Assembly (NCBI GenBank): GCA_021732025.1
Contig: JAKFVU010000082.1
Coordinates: 124,001 to 188,000, forward strand
DNA: 64,000 nucleotides
Direction of reading: 5' to 3'
From: Candidatus Obscuribacterales bacterium
GTDB taxonomy: Bacteria > Cyanobacteriota > Vampirovibrionia > Obscuribacterales > Obscuribacteraceae
This document shows positions 1-9,037 of the stretch, in pieces. Both the position numbers and the translations under genes were made by a program. The number at the start of each line of letters is the position of its first letter. Position 1 is the first letter of the stretch. Under the pieces are notes generated by a model, which saw nothing but the letters and a program-made list of their open reading frames with translations, was not told the DNA's origin and did no database searches.

Positions 1-315
1 GAATTAGGCTGGGCCTCAGAGGACGAAAAATCGATTGCCGATCGCCCTGTAGTAGTTCAGGTTGACGGAATATCCAAGCAACTTAAGCCAGGAGAGAAGC
101 TCATTCTAGAACCAGGTGAAAGCGTGACTATTCCACCGATGTTGTGCCACCAATTTTGTGGATGCGCGAAAGACAAAGAAATTTTAGTTGGTGAAATAAG
201 CTCACTCAATGACGATTCAGCAGACAATTGCTTCATTCATGGCTGCGGACAAAGGGTGATTGATGAAGACACCAAAGCAAAATATCTTTTGCTTAGTGAA
301 TACGCCACCGCATAA
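1..315 (+). CDS. D-lyxose/D-mannose isomerase, C-terminal part (5' truncated by window edge)
   Basis: The open frame runs from base 1 to a TAA at 313-315 and enters the window already open, so the start lies upstream. The visible 104 residues have a cupin-like pattern ending in GEISSLNDDSADNCF and then a tail with ...KYLLLSEYATA. This matches what I recall of the C-terminus of bacterial D-lyxose ketol-isomerases (GEVSTVNDD..DNRF, ending YLLCNEY), which interconvert D-lyxose and D-xylulose or D-mannose and D-fructose in a metal-dependent way. The internal ATG at 124 is within the cupin fold and is not a real start. The family call rests on this C-terminal motif only. Confidence 0.75.
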   Translation, partial: ELGWASEDEKSIADRPVVVQVDGISKQLKPGEKLILEPGESVTIPPMLCHQFCGCAKDKEILVGEISSLNDDSADNCFIHGCGQRVIDEDTKAKYLLLSEYATA

Positions 316-408
316 TTGTCATGCTGACTCTATTGAGCTGATGGATAGGGAGCGTTATAGCCTTCTATGGCTGGATCGTATCTGACATAAAGGGAGAGCA
401 TAGTCATC

Positions 409-1605
409 CTAAAATTCGTACCATTGATTTAGCTGCTTACCGTTCACCCAGGCGTCTTTCAGAGCACTGGCCACGATCCAATCGAAGCGATCGTCAACAT
501 TAACCCAGGCGAAGGCCCTGTCGGCAAGCTCTTTAGTAAATAGCTCTCCGGCAGCCAGGCGCTCTTCTATGGCCACAGCCCAATTGTTAGCTGTTTGGGC
601 CACACGCACGGCGGCACCGGTTGTGCTCAAGGCTTCCAGTTCCGCCGCCCAGGCTTCTTTGCTAGCTATCTGGAAGGTGGTTTCTTCTATTGCCATGCTT
701 ACTTGTGGCCCGGCCAATTCTTCGATCTCTCGTTCGGTAAGTGGCAAGTTGGAGTCGAACTCGTCGTTTTTTGGCACTTTGACTTCGATATATTTGCCCC
801 CTGCTGGTGGTTCAGCGGGAAATGGGCGAGTAGCTGCTGCGTTGCCCGCAGCACTATCGGCGGTTACTGCACGAGTGGCACCAGACTCTACGGCGGCTTT
901 CACCTCGGTCTCTGCCGCTCCTTTAGCCGCACCCGAAACCACAGATAATGCCTCAGCACTAGCGGCTCCACGCACGGCCGATGTTACAACTCCGGCTAGC
1001 GCACTACCAGCAACCCCGGTAGCGGCCCCCAAGGCAACGTCAGCGACCACTGCTCCCATTCCTTTTACAGCCTTGTGTGCTTCTTCCACTTCTGCTGCTG
1101 TATAGTCTTCGGGGTTAGCAACTTTGTCGATATTGTCGCACCATTCCCCGCCGTGTTCGTAAACTTCATAACCGGTACCAACAGCAGCACCTACCGCTGC
1201 GCCCACCAGTATCACTGGTGCAACAAAGACTGCGGCTGCACCCACAGCTACTCCAACCACAACTTTAACGGCGGTCTCATAGGGGTTCTCTACTATTTCC
1301 TCGTAGGCGCCCTCTGCCAGATCTGAAATGACATTCCAACAGCCGCTGAAAAAGTCAGTGTCTTCTACAACTGCGGCCTCTGCCTTGGTTACTGCAGCAC
1401 CCGTTGTGCTAGAGGCTGCCGGTGCATCAATGAAAACCGGTGGTAAAAAAGTTGATTCTGATAGAGTCAGCTGATATTTATCACTGGCCTTAGATGGTGG
1501 TGCAGTACCAGGTGCATCGTAGGCGGTAGTGAAGAAGGGAGACTCTAGTTGAGTGGCCTCGGGCGCCATCGAATAGTCGACATTCTTGTCATACATTTCA
1601 TACAT
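409..1605 (-). CDS. hypothetical protein with Ala/Gly-rich hydrophobic centre
   Basis: 398 residues with no recognised family. The first ~95 residues are Pro/Ser/Thr-rich and likely disordered. A segment at about 110-150 is strongly hydrophobic (VVVGVAVGAAAVFVAPVILV) and glycine-zipper-like, and a second Ala/Gly-rich stretch lies at about 180-240. The C-terminal third (about 290-398) is acidic, predicted helical and Trp-rich, ending in NQWYEF. There is no N-terminal signal peptide. An AGAGGAC ribosome site sits 8 bases before the ATG. It stands alone between a plus-strand isomerase and the glutaredoxin gene. A membrane-inserting or effector-like role is possible but unsupported. Confidence 0.7.
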   Translation of the reverse strand: MYEMYDKNVDYSMAPEATQLESPFFTTAYDAPGTAPPSKASDKYQLTLSESTFLPPVFIDAPAASSTTGAAVTKAEAAVVEDTDFFSGCWNVISDLAEGAYEEIVENPYETAVKVVVGVAVGAAAVFVAPVILVGAAVGAAVGTGYEVYEHGGEWCDNIDKVANPEDYTAAEVEEAHKAVKGMGAVVADVALGAATGVAGSALAGVVTSAVRGAASAEALSVVSGAAKGAAETEVKAAVESGATRAVTADSAAGNAAATRPFPAEPPAGGKYIEVKVPKNDEFDSNLPLTEREIEELAGPQVSMAIEETTFQIASKEAWAAELEALSTTGAAVRVAQTANNWAVAIEERLAAGELFTKELADRAFAWVNVDDRFDWIVASALKDAWVNGKQLNQWYEF

Positions 1606-1683
1606 TTTTGCAGTCCTCTAGTAAATGGGGGCGAAGTTAGTTTCGCTGTCATGCCTGACATTTACCTGACTGCTGGGCCTAGG

Positions 1684-1944
1684 CTATTTTGCGGCCAGCA
1701 ATTCGTCTAGTTTTCCTGCGTCGTTTAAGGCATAGAGATCATCGCAGCCACCAATATGCTTATCGTCTATAAAGATCTGAGGAATGGTTTTTCGGCCGCC
1801 TGAAAGTTCTAGCATTTCAGTTAGCTTGGCGCCGTCTTCTTTGACGTTGAACTCGACGTAAGCGACGTTCTTTTTATCGAGTAATGCTTTAGCCTTTGTG
1901 CAATAAGGGCAAGACGGACCAGAATAAACAACAACACGGGCCAT
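1684..1944 (-). CDS. grxC: glutaredoxin (class I dithiol, GrxC-like)
   Basis: 86 residues when started at the ATG at 1944, which has an AAGGAGAG ribosome site; the longer in-frame start at 1986 would overlap the upstream corC-like gene and has no such site. The dithiol active site CPYC is at residues 12-15, followed by the cis-proline TIPQIFI motif and the GG that binds glutathione. It reduces disulfides and glutathione mixed disulfides in the cytoplasm. It lies 22 bases downstream of the CorC/CNNM transporter gene on the same strand and is probably cotranscribed with it. Confidence 0.93.
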   Translation of the reverse strand: MARVVVYSGPSCPYCTKAKALLDKKNVAYVEFNVKEDGAKLTEMLELSGGRKTIPQIFIDDKHIGGCDDLYALNDAGKLDELLAAK

Positions 1945-1966
1945 ATAACACTCTCCTTGAATTACT

Positions 1967-3289
1967 CTATTCGTCCTTGGTCTCACTCACTTTTACTTTG
2001 TCGATGCGTTGTCGATCTAAGTCGACAATTTCAAAGGTCAAATTGTGCCAATTAAATTGCTCTCCGATGGCAGGTATTTTTTCTAGCTGACATAGAATAA
2101 AACCTGCAAGAGTTTGATAAGTACCACCATCATCTAAGTCCCGCTTCAATGAAAACTCAGAGAAGAACTCTTCAATTGGTGCGTGGCCATCGATTAACCA
2201 AGAGCCATCTTCAAGAGCTAGTTTTGACCACTTTGGAGCTTCTCCTACATTGGGTAGATCGCCCACTATCGCTTGAAAAATGTCGTCACTAGTAACCAAA
2301 CCCTGCATGCCACCATACTCGTCTAGAACAATTGCGATTTGCTGTTTGGCATCTCTAAAACGCTCTAGCAACTGCAACGCTGTTGTATTTTCAGGAACAT
2401 AAAGTGGTTGTATTACAAGATCGCGGATGGCTTTCTCTTTGGACTCGAGGGCAGCAAGCATAATTGTCTTGCCTTCAACTACACCGAGCACCTCGTCTAC
2501 AGTTTCATCGCAGACTAGAAAACGGGAGTGAGAAGACTCAGAAATCAGACTTATCACATGCTCCAAATTGTCATTGCCGTTGAGCCAATAGACCTCTATC
2601 CGTGGGGTCATAAGAGAAGTGACTTTGCGATCACCAAGCTTAAGCACCTCGGCCACCATTTCTTGCTCAGCCTCTTGCACTATGCCAGCTTCGGTGGCCT
2701 GTTCAATCATCACGTGTATTTCAGCTTGGCTCACTGGTGTTTCGCTATACTCTTTGATGCCAGCCGCTTTCAAAATTAAGTTAGTTGAGCCGCTCAATAG
2801 ATGTACCAGTGGTCTTGCTATTCCTGACAGAATGACCATTGGTTTAGCGACAAACTTTGCTACCAGCTCAGGAGCTTGCAGGGCGAGGCGCTTAGGCACC
2901 AACTCACCAATAATCAGTGAAAAGTAAGTAATTAGCACTACTACTATTGTGATAGATAGACCTTGGGCATGAGGCTCCAGGGCTGGTATGAGCTTCAAAC
3001 CAACCGCTAAGTCATCTGCGATATTGGCACCACCGTAAGCACCGGCACAAATACCAATTAGGGTGATACCAATTTGAATGGTTGATAGAAAATCATTGGG
3101 GGCACCGGCTATCTTAAGTGCTGCCTTAGCACCGGCATCGCCGTTATCAGCCCACTGTTGCAGCTTGGTTTTTCGCGAAGAGACTAATGCAATTTCTGAC
3201 ATTGCCAAAATGCCATTGACCATTATGAGCAGAAAAATTATTAGCGCTTCTGTAAGCGTTCCGGTGACATTTGGGGCGATTGACTCCAA
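1967..3289 (-). CDS. HlyC/CorC (CNNM) family membrane transporter with CBS pair
   Basis: 440 residues. The N-terminal ~190 residues form a CNNM/DUF21 membrane domain with three to four transmembrane helices (GILAMSEIALVSSRKTKL is typical of its first helix). A CBS-domain pair occupies about 205-325 (MTPRIEVYWL, then LDEYGGMQGLVTSDDI), and a CorC_HlyC C-terminal domain lies at about 345-432. Members are linked to Mg2+/Co2+ efflux or tolerance; the old haemolysin name is misleading. The sequence shows a complete protein. It is divergent from the RND pump gene, the two being separated by a short region with 16-bp repeats. Confidence 0.9.
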   Translation of the reverse strand: MESIAPNVTGTLTEALIIFLLIMVNGILAMSEIALVSSRKTKLQQWADNGDAGAKAALKIAGAPNDFLSTIQIGITLIGICAGAYGGANIADDLAVGLKLIPALEPHAQGLSITIVVVLITYFSLIIGELVPKRLALQAPELVAKFVAKPMVILSGIARPLVHLLSGSTNLILKAAGIKEYSETPVSQAEIHVMIEQATEAGIVQEAEQEMVAEVLKLGDRKVTSLMTPRIEVYWLNGNDNLEHVISLISESSHSRFLVCDETVDEVLGVVEGKTIMLAALESKEKAIRDLVIQPLYVPENTTALQLLERFRDAKQQIAIVLDEYGGMQGLVTSDDIFQAIVGDLPNVGEAPKWSKLALEDGSWLIDGHAPIEEFFSEFSLKRDLDDGGTYQTLAGFILCQLEKIPAIGEQFNWHNLTFEIVDLDRQRIDKVKVSETKDE

Positions 3290-3295
3290 GTTTTC

Positions 3296-3343
3296 GAACC
3301 TATTAAGAGTTGAGCCTATTAAGAGTAGAACCTACAAAGACCT
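3296..3343. repeat. three tandem copies of a 16-bp repeat
   Basis: Units start at 3296, 3312 and 3328. The first is GAACCTATTAAGAGTT; the second differs from it at two positions and the third at about four. The array lies in the 146-bp divergent gap between the corC-like and RND genes, immediately upstream of the corC-like start. Confidence 0.75.
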
Positions 3344-3435
3344 AAAACTGATTCTGTGAGACTGATCTTCGCACAGTCTGTATATGCATCAAACCTGAAC
3401 ATAATGTAATCAAGCACGGGTAGACCAATAAGTAT

Positions 3436-6400
3436 TTGCAATGCGCTATTTTGATGCAAGCAGATCGCAAGGATTGGTTTCCATTTTTTAGTATGCATCA
3501 ACTTGTTGACAAGTTTATCGTAATGGCATTAAAGGGCAGGTATATAACCCTGATTGCCTCTTTTCTCATTCTGCTGGGCGGCATTGCGGCCTGGAAAGTC
3601 TTACCAATTGAAGCTTACCCCGAGTTGTCAAACCCACAGGTTAGAGTCATTACATTGGTACCTGGTAAAGGCTCAGAAGAAGTTGAGCGCTTGGTCACCA
3701 TTCCTCTCGAGAAAGAAATGTACGGAGTACCAGGACAAACAGCCCTGCGTTCGCTGTCGCTTTACGGTCTCTCTGTAATCATTTCTACCTATACAGATGT
3801 AACTAGTACCACTGTTGCTCGGCAGCAGGTGTTGGAACGAATTCAGCAAGCCAATATACCTTCTGATGTAGAGCCGGTACTAGAGCCCGATGTCGGTTCA
3901 CTGCGCGAAATTTTCCGCTATTCGCTATCTAGCCCTTATATATCAGCTATGGGCCTCAGGGCAATTCAACAGTGGGACCTCGAGAAACTCTTTAGACAGA
4001 TACCTGGAGTAATTGGCATAGTCAGTGAGGGTGGGCCAACAAAGACCTATCAAGTCAATGTCGACCCGCTCAAATTGAGAGCTAGAGGTACGACCTTAAA
4101 ACAAGTCTTTGAGGCCGTTGAGCACTGCAATGCCACAACCGGAGGCGGTTTTATTGAGCATAATGGCAACGCTTTAATTGTGCGCCAGATTGGCCTGATT
4201 AAAAGCGAAGAAGATTTGCGCGATGTCACGATTTCTTCAACTGCCGCCGGCATTCCTATTAAAGTTCGTGATGTGGCCGATGTTGAAATTGGGCCGATGG
4301 TTAGGCGAGGACAGGTCGGTCAAGATCGAGAAGACGACTGCGTGGAAGGCATTGTGCTCTTGCGCCGGGGAGAAAACCCATCAAGAGTTTTGCAGGCAAT
4401 TAAAGAAAAGTTGCCTGACATAATTGCGGCCTTGCCACCAGGGGTGAAACTGCAAACCCTTTACGACCGCGAGTGGCTCATTAATCAAACTCTCACAACT
4501 GTCGGCACTAATGTTGCTATCGGCATCACATTAGTAGTGGTTCTCTTAGCCATATTCTTAGTTGACTTGCGTTCTGCGGTGATCACAGCTTGTGTTATTC
4601 CGCTCTCAATGTTGATTGCTTTTATCGCCCTGCTGCTGCTCGGTGTGCCCGCAAACTTACTTAGTTTGGGAGCTATCGATTTTGGCATTTTAGTAGATAG
4701 TGCTGTGGTAATGACCGAAAATATCATTCGCAGACTTTCCGAAGAAGGGCAAGATAAGACCCCAGCGCAACGTCTGCTTATTCTTACTGATTCAGCTCGT
4801 GAAGTAGCTGACCCGATAGTGTTCGGCATCGTTGTTATTGTTGCTACTTTCCTGCCCATTTTTACTTTTAGTGGCGTTGAGGGCAAACTGTTTCGCCCTT
4901 TAGCAGCGACCATGGTATCGGCTCTACTAGGAGCTGGCTTTTTGGCCCTAGCCCTGGTACCAGTCTTAGCCTCGTTCTTTCTTGTTAAAAAGCCATTGAT
5001 TGAAAGACAAAGCCCTATTGTTACCGTTGCCAAAGCAGTTTATGCGCCCACTCTTACCTGGTGTCTGAAGCATCCGCTGCCTGTGATCTTGTCGTCTATT
5101 GTCGGCGTTGCTATTGCCGCCAATATGTTTTTACATACCGGAAGTGAATTTTTGCCCCACCTAGAAGAGGGCAATATCTGGCTCAGAGCCACAATTAAGC
5201 CTGGCAGTGTCACACTCACTCAGGCGGTTAACACCGCTCGTCAAATTCGCGAGACACTGTTGCGCTACCCTGAAGTAAAACAAGTACTCTCACAAGTGGG
5301 CGGACCTGATGACGGGACAGACCCAGCTCGCTTTGCCGACCAAGAATTTTATGTCGATTTAAAAGCGGCAAAAGATTGGCGTCCTCAGTTCAAAGAAAAC
5401 AAAGAGCTGCTGATCGCTTCGATAAGAAAAGAACTTGAGCAGATTCCTGGCGTCGGTTATTACTTTACCCAATACATTCAGACTACTTTAGATGAAGCCC
5501 TCTCTGGTGTACAAGGCTCGTTGGTAGCAAAGATATCTGGGCCCGACCTTGCTGAGTTAGAAAAGCAAGCACAACATGTCGGGACCATTATGTCTGAGAC
5601 GCCAGGCATTGTTGATGTCATTGTCGACCCGCTGTTAGGCCAGCCTCAATTTGTCATCGAGATCAATCGAGCAGAAGCAGCCAGGTATGGTCTCAACGAG
5701 GGCGACCTGAAAGAGTTAACTGAGATTGCCATCGGTGGCACACCAGCCACTTCAGTAATCGAAGGAGAGAAGCGCTTTGAAGTAATTGTGCGCTTGGCTC
5801 CGAAATTTAGGTCTTCTGAAGAGGCTTTGAACCATGTTCTCGTTGACACCCCATCTGGTGCCACAGTATCTTTAGCACAGTTAGCAACCTTAACTGAGGT
5901 CAATGGTGCCAGCCAAATATGGCGCGATGCCGGATCTCGTATGGGCACAATTAGAGCCAATGTACGCGGCCGCGACCTGGCCACCGCGGTAGAAGACGCT
6001 CAGAAGCGCGTACTAAATGAAGTGAAGCTTCCAGCCGGATACAAAGTTCAATGGACTGGCGAATTTCAAAGACAGCGTGAGGCTGCTCACCAGTTAACCG
6101 TTATTTTGCCAATCACACTAGCCATCATTATTACTATTCTCTACATCGCCTGCGGTACTCTAGGTGGTGCGGTGATAATGTTCTCTGTTGTCCCTCTAGC
6201 GGCCATAGGTGCAGTAGTGGCACTCAATGTCACCGGCACCTACTTCTCTATTTCAGCCGGTGTTGGTCTGATTGCATTGTTTGGCTTGGCAGTTAAAAAT
6301 GGAATCTTGCTAGTATCGTTTGTTAACGAGCTAAGGCATGATGGCATGTCTGTTAAAGATGCGGTCTATACCGGATCACTTACTCGTATGCGGCCAGTTT

Positions 6401-6627
6401 TGATGACGGCAACTATTGCCGCAGTAGGGCTTCTTCCAGCTGCTTTATCAAATGAAATCGGCTCGCAAACTCAAAAGCCTTTTGCTATCGTAATTATCGG
6501 TGGCCTAATCTCATGTACACTGCTGACGCTCTATGTTCTGCCAGCTTTGTATTTGCGCTTCAGCCCTAGCCCTGGCCGTCCCAAGACGGTTCGCGATATA
6601 CTAGTTGATCACACTGCGGACGAGTAA
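3436..6627 (+). CDS. heavy-metal efflux RND permease (CusA/CzcA family)
   Basis: 1063 residues, the usual RND length, with the two-fold repeat of one helix, a large periplasmic loop and a helix bundle. The TM4 motif of the heavy-metal subclass is intact: D415, D421 and E428 in DFGILVDSAVVMTEN, the proton-relay acids. In the cell it would export metal cations or related substrates from periplasm and cytoplasm with the adaptor encoded 3 bases downstream. The start is uncertain: residues 1-19 look unlike the family N-terminus and M20 (base 3493, MHQLVDKFI) fits better, but no start has a clear ribosome site. No outer-membrane channel gene or metal sensor is adjacent. Confidence 0.93.
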   Translation: MQCAILMQADRKDWFPFFSMHQLVDKFIVMALKGRYITLIASFLILLGGIAAWKVLPIEAYPELSNPQVRVITLVPGKGSEEVERLVTIPLEKEMYGVPGQTALRSLSLYGLSVIISTYTDVTSTTVARQQVLERIQQANIPSDVEPVLEPDVGSLREIFRYSLSSPYISAMGLRAIQQWDLEKLFRQIPGVIGIVSEGGPTKTYQVNVDPLKLRARGTTLKQVFEAVEHCNATTGGGFIEHNGNALIVRQIGLIKSEEDLRDVTISSTAAGIPIKVRDVADVEIGPMVRRGQVGQDREDDCVEGIVLLRRGENPSRVLQAIKEKLPDIIAALPPGVKLQTLYDREWLINQTLTTVGTNVAIGITLVVVLLAIFLVDLRSAVITACVIPLSMLIAFIALLLLGVPANLLSLGAIDFGILVDSAVVMTENIIRRLSEEGQDKTPAQRLLILTDSAREVADPIVFGIVVIVATFLPIFTFSGVEGKLFRPLAATMVSALLGAGFLALALVPVLASFFLVKKPLIERQSPIVTVAKAVYAPTLTWCLKHPLPVILSSIVGVAIAANMFLHTGSEFLPHLEEGNIWLRATIKPGSVTLTQAVNTARQIRETLLRYPEVKQVLSQVGGPDDGTDPARFADQEFYVDLKAAKDWRPQFKENKELLIASIRKELEQIPGVGYYFTQYIQTTLDEALSGVQGSLVAKISGPDLAELEKQAQHVGTIMSETPGIVDVIVDPLLGQPQFVIEINRAEAARYGLNEGDLKELTEIAIGGTPATSVIEGEKRFEVIVRLAPKFRSSEEALNHVLVDTPSGATVSLAQLATLTEVNGASQIWRDAGSRMGTIRANVRGRDLATAVEDAQKRVLNEVKLPAGYKVQWTGEFQRQREAAHQLTVILPITLAIIITILYIACGTLGGAVIMFSVVPLAAIGAVVALNVTGTYFSISAGVGLIALFGLAVKNGILLVSFVNELRHDGMSVKDAVYTGSLTRMRPVLMTATIAAVGLLPAALSNEIGSQTQKPFAIVIIGGLISCTLLTLYVLPALYLRFSPSPGRPKTVRDILVDHTADE

Positions 6628-6630
6628 CCC

Positions 6631-7869
6631 ATGCAACGGCCAATTTTACTGCTCATACTGACCGTCTTGTTAACTGGCTGTAGCAGCCAGGGAGAGTTGC
6701 CCAAATCTGAGCTAAAGAATGGCTTGCCCGAGGCGCATGCACATATTTTAGGGCCAAGTGATCCCATTGGTTTGTCAAAAGCCCAGCAAGCGAAAATTGG
6801 CATAACCACTGAGACTGTAGCAGTTAGAACCATGCCAATCGTCAGCGAAGCAACTGGAACTGTGCGCGCTAATACAAACCTCACCACCCCGGTTATTTCG
6901 CTAGCACCAGGGCGCATAGAAGAGGTTTTGGTGCAGCCCGGAGACCACGTAACCAAAGGTCAAATACTGGCTAAAATTCGCAGTGATGAAGTGGCCCAAA
7001 TTCAAACTGAGTTGCTCACTCGATTGCTTGAACTAAAATCAGAAAAACGCCATGCTTTGCTCAAGCTTGCCCTTGCTCAAAAGGTATATGACCGCAAGCA
7101 AAAGCTATTAGAAGAGAAAATTGCTGCCAAAGCAGACGTCGATCAAGCTGAAAGTGATCTAGAACAGGCCAAAGAAGAAGTGCTTGCCACCGACGAAAAG
7201 CAACAGACATTGATCATTTCTACCAAAGAACGTCTGCGTCTCTTTGGCACCTCAACTAAATTGGTAGACAGCGTGGTGCAAAGTCGCCACATACAACTAG
7301 TTTTTGAGATAACAGCACCACGTAGCGGCATTATCACTGACCGCGATTGCGATCCTGGTGAGTTAGTAGAGGGCGGCAAGTCGCTCTTTTCGGTTGCTGA
7401 CCTCTCAAAAGTCTGGCTAGTTGCCAACGTATTAGAGAACAGTCTGCGCTTTGTCAAAAAGGGTTTGCCTGTAAAAGTTGTAGTCGATAGCTTGCCAGAT
7501 GAGTCATTTCCGGGAGTGCTCGATTTTGTCGACTCGAAAGTTGACGCCCAAACACGAACATTGCCAGTTAGAGCCACCATAGACAACCGCGCTCTGCGCC
7601 TCAAGCCAGAGATGTTTGCGCGCCTTTCTGTCCAAGTTGGCGAAACTACAGCGCTAATGGTGCCAGAACCTTCTGTGCAAAAAGCAGGAGAGACCTACCT
7701 AGTCTATGTAGACGAGCCTGGCGATTTTTACCTAGAAAAGAAAGTCAAAGTGGGTCAAACCAACGGCGGATATGTTGAGATTTTGAGTGGTCTTAAACCT
7801 AACGATAGAGTGGTTGTGAACGGCAGCCTGCAACTTCTTGGTGAGTCGCTACAAAGGGTCACACAATAA
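6631..7869 (+). CDS. RND efflux periplasmic adaptor lipoprotein (CusB/CzcB-like)
   Basis: 412 residues. A lipoprotein signal ends at LLTGC (Cys17). Then come the barrel-sandwich lipoyl-like motif (PGRIEEVLVQPGDHVTKGQ), a coiled-coil hairpin at about 125-190, the second lipoyl half (ITAPRSGIITDRDCDPGELV), and beta-barrel and membrane-proximal domains. It links the inner-membrane pump to an outer-membrane TolC-like channel, which is not encoded here. It starts 3 bases after the permease stop, so the two are one operon. Confidence 0.92.
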   Translation: MQRPILLLILTVLLTGCSSQGELPKSELKNGLPEAHAHILGPSDPIGLSKAQQAKIGITTETVAVRTMPIVSEATGTVRANTNLTTPVISLAPGRIEEVLVQPGDHVTKGQILAKIRSDEVAQIQTELLTRLLELKSEKRHALLKLALAQKVYDRKQKLLEEKIAAKADVDQAESDLEQAKEEVLATDEKQQTLIISTKERLRLFGTSTKLVDSVVQSRHIQLVFEITAPRSGIITDRDCDPGELVEGGKSLFSVADLSKVWLVANVLENSLRFVKKGLPVKVVVDSLPDESFPGVLDFVDSKVDAQTRTLPVRATIDNRALRLKPEMFARLSVQVGETTALMVPEPSVQKAGETYLVYVDEPGDFYLEKKVKVGQTNGGYVEILSGLKPNDRVVVNGSLQLLGESLQRVTQ

Positions 7870-7876
7870 AGTTAGG

Positions 7877-8938
7877 TCAATAAGGCAGTCGCTTGCCTTC
7901 AAGACCAGCCACAATGAAATTTGTGGCTATTGCTTGGCGTAAGCTAATACCAATTGATGGTGCTGGGTCTGGTAGAAAATTGCCAATGGCAATTCTTGCA
8001 TTATTATCGAAATGTCCGACCATATGTAAAACATAGCCTCTGCCAAAAGGAAAAATTAGAGCGAGCGCACCGACATGGTCGGGATCTTCAGCTGCTAGCT
8101 GACGGCTGCCAACGAGAATTTTCACACTGCCTTGCTTTAATATGCGCACCGTATGCGATGCCTGATCTAATTTCCAGAAAGCGCTACTCACTGTGTTATT
8201 CGCAAGGATAGGATCTGGTGCCAAATATTCAGCATCATAGATGTCTTTATGATTGGTACCTTTATTCCAACTTACGTAGCCAGGAAAAGTCTGCGCCAGC
8301 ATGCGATCCAAGGCCCAATCAGTAGTGAGCAGGTATCCGCCTTGACTAACAAAGTCACGAATTGCTTGTAATTTGTCGCGTTTTAAATCTCCCGCACAAT
8401 TGATAATCAGAACCTTGCAAGTGCTAAGAAGTTCTGGAGCTATGTCTCGTTCTTTGACATGACGATAGGGGATGCCGAGCTTTGTTAGCGTTTTATCGGC
8501 CTTATCCCATTGCCCAGCTACCTCAACAACTGGGCTCATTTCACTGACTGAACCAGTCAAAACTAAATTTGGGTGTGCTTTACTTAACCAGGCTTGAAAG
8601 ACCAAAGGATCAACCCGTTCAGAGTGCGCCTTGCCAACTACTGGTGGCAACTTGGTAAAGTTGGCAATCTCAGGCTTGTCTAAGTCTACAGAGATGACAT
8701 TACCCTGTAGTGGTTGTGCATCTGCGTGCGATTGGCTCTTCGTGATCGCAGGCGCTAGTGGAGGCTCAATACCACTTGCTGAACTGCACGATGCACCAAC
8801 GGTTGCATATACAAACATTGAAAGCAATGCTGTAAGGATAATAGGTCTCAAATTAGCCTCGACTCGTTTGCGGCTCTTAGTATAAATTAAGGACGCTCTA
8901 TCTGGGCCGCAGTTCCCCCGCTTTCGCCAATCTTGCAA
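7877..8938 (-). CDS. exported glutamine amidotransferase-fold (GATase1-like/DUF4350-like) protein
   Basis: 353 residues from the longest start. A hydrophobic segment at about 32-48 followed by small residues suggests a Sec signal or anchor; the real start may be further in. The region about 155-345 looks like a class I GATase-like flavodoxin fold: a strand with CKVLIINCAGD, a helix with LQAIRDFVSQGGYLLTTDW, and near the end FGRGYVLHMVGHFDN. A Cys occurs before the first of these strands, but I do not see the normal nucleophile-elbow triad, so activity is doubtful. It converges on the RND operon with a 7-base gap. Confidence 0.65.
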   Translation of the reverse strand: MQDWRKRGNCGPDRASLIYTKSRKRVEANLRPIILTALLSMFVYATVGASCSSASGIEPPLAPAITKSQSHADAQPLQGNVISVDLDKPEIANFTKLPPVVGKAHSERVDPLVFQAWLSKAHPNLVLTGSVSEMSPVVEVAGQWDKADKTLTKLGIPYRHVKERDIAPELLSTCKVLIINCAGDLKRDKLQAIRDFVSQGGYLLTTDWALDRMLAQTFPGYVSWNKGTNHKDIYDAEYLAPDPILANNTVSSAFWKLDQASHTVRILKQGSVKILVGSRQLAAEDPDHVGALALIFPFGRGYVLHMVGHFDNNARIAIGNFLPDPAPSIGISLRQAIATNFIVAGLEGKRLPY

Positions 8939-8964
8939 GGCAGGCTCTCTGACTGCTCTTGGCC

Positions 8965-8991
8965 TTGAGATTGGTACGAAAGTGCTAAAAT
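8965..8991 (+). promoter_or_regulatory. candidate sigma70-type promoter for the 9038/mltG operon
   Basis: TTGAGA (8965-8970) and TAAAAT (8986-8991) are spaced by 15 bases, just short of the ideal 17, about 50 bases before the start codon. Seen by eye only. Confidence 0.3.
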
Positions 8992-9037
8992 AGCGGTCAT
9001 TCGGAACAGTGTTATTGCAGGAAAGTGAGTGCCAACA

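Noticed and set aside
569-1105. 178-residue plus-strand ORF
   Set aside because: It lies antisense within the Ala/Gly-rich 409-1605 gene; its Ala/Ser/Thr composition follows from reading GC-skewed codons backwards.
4485-5033. 182-residue minus-strand ORF
   Set aside because: Antisense to conserved membrane helices of the RND pump; no ribosome site or family.
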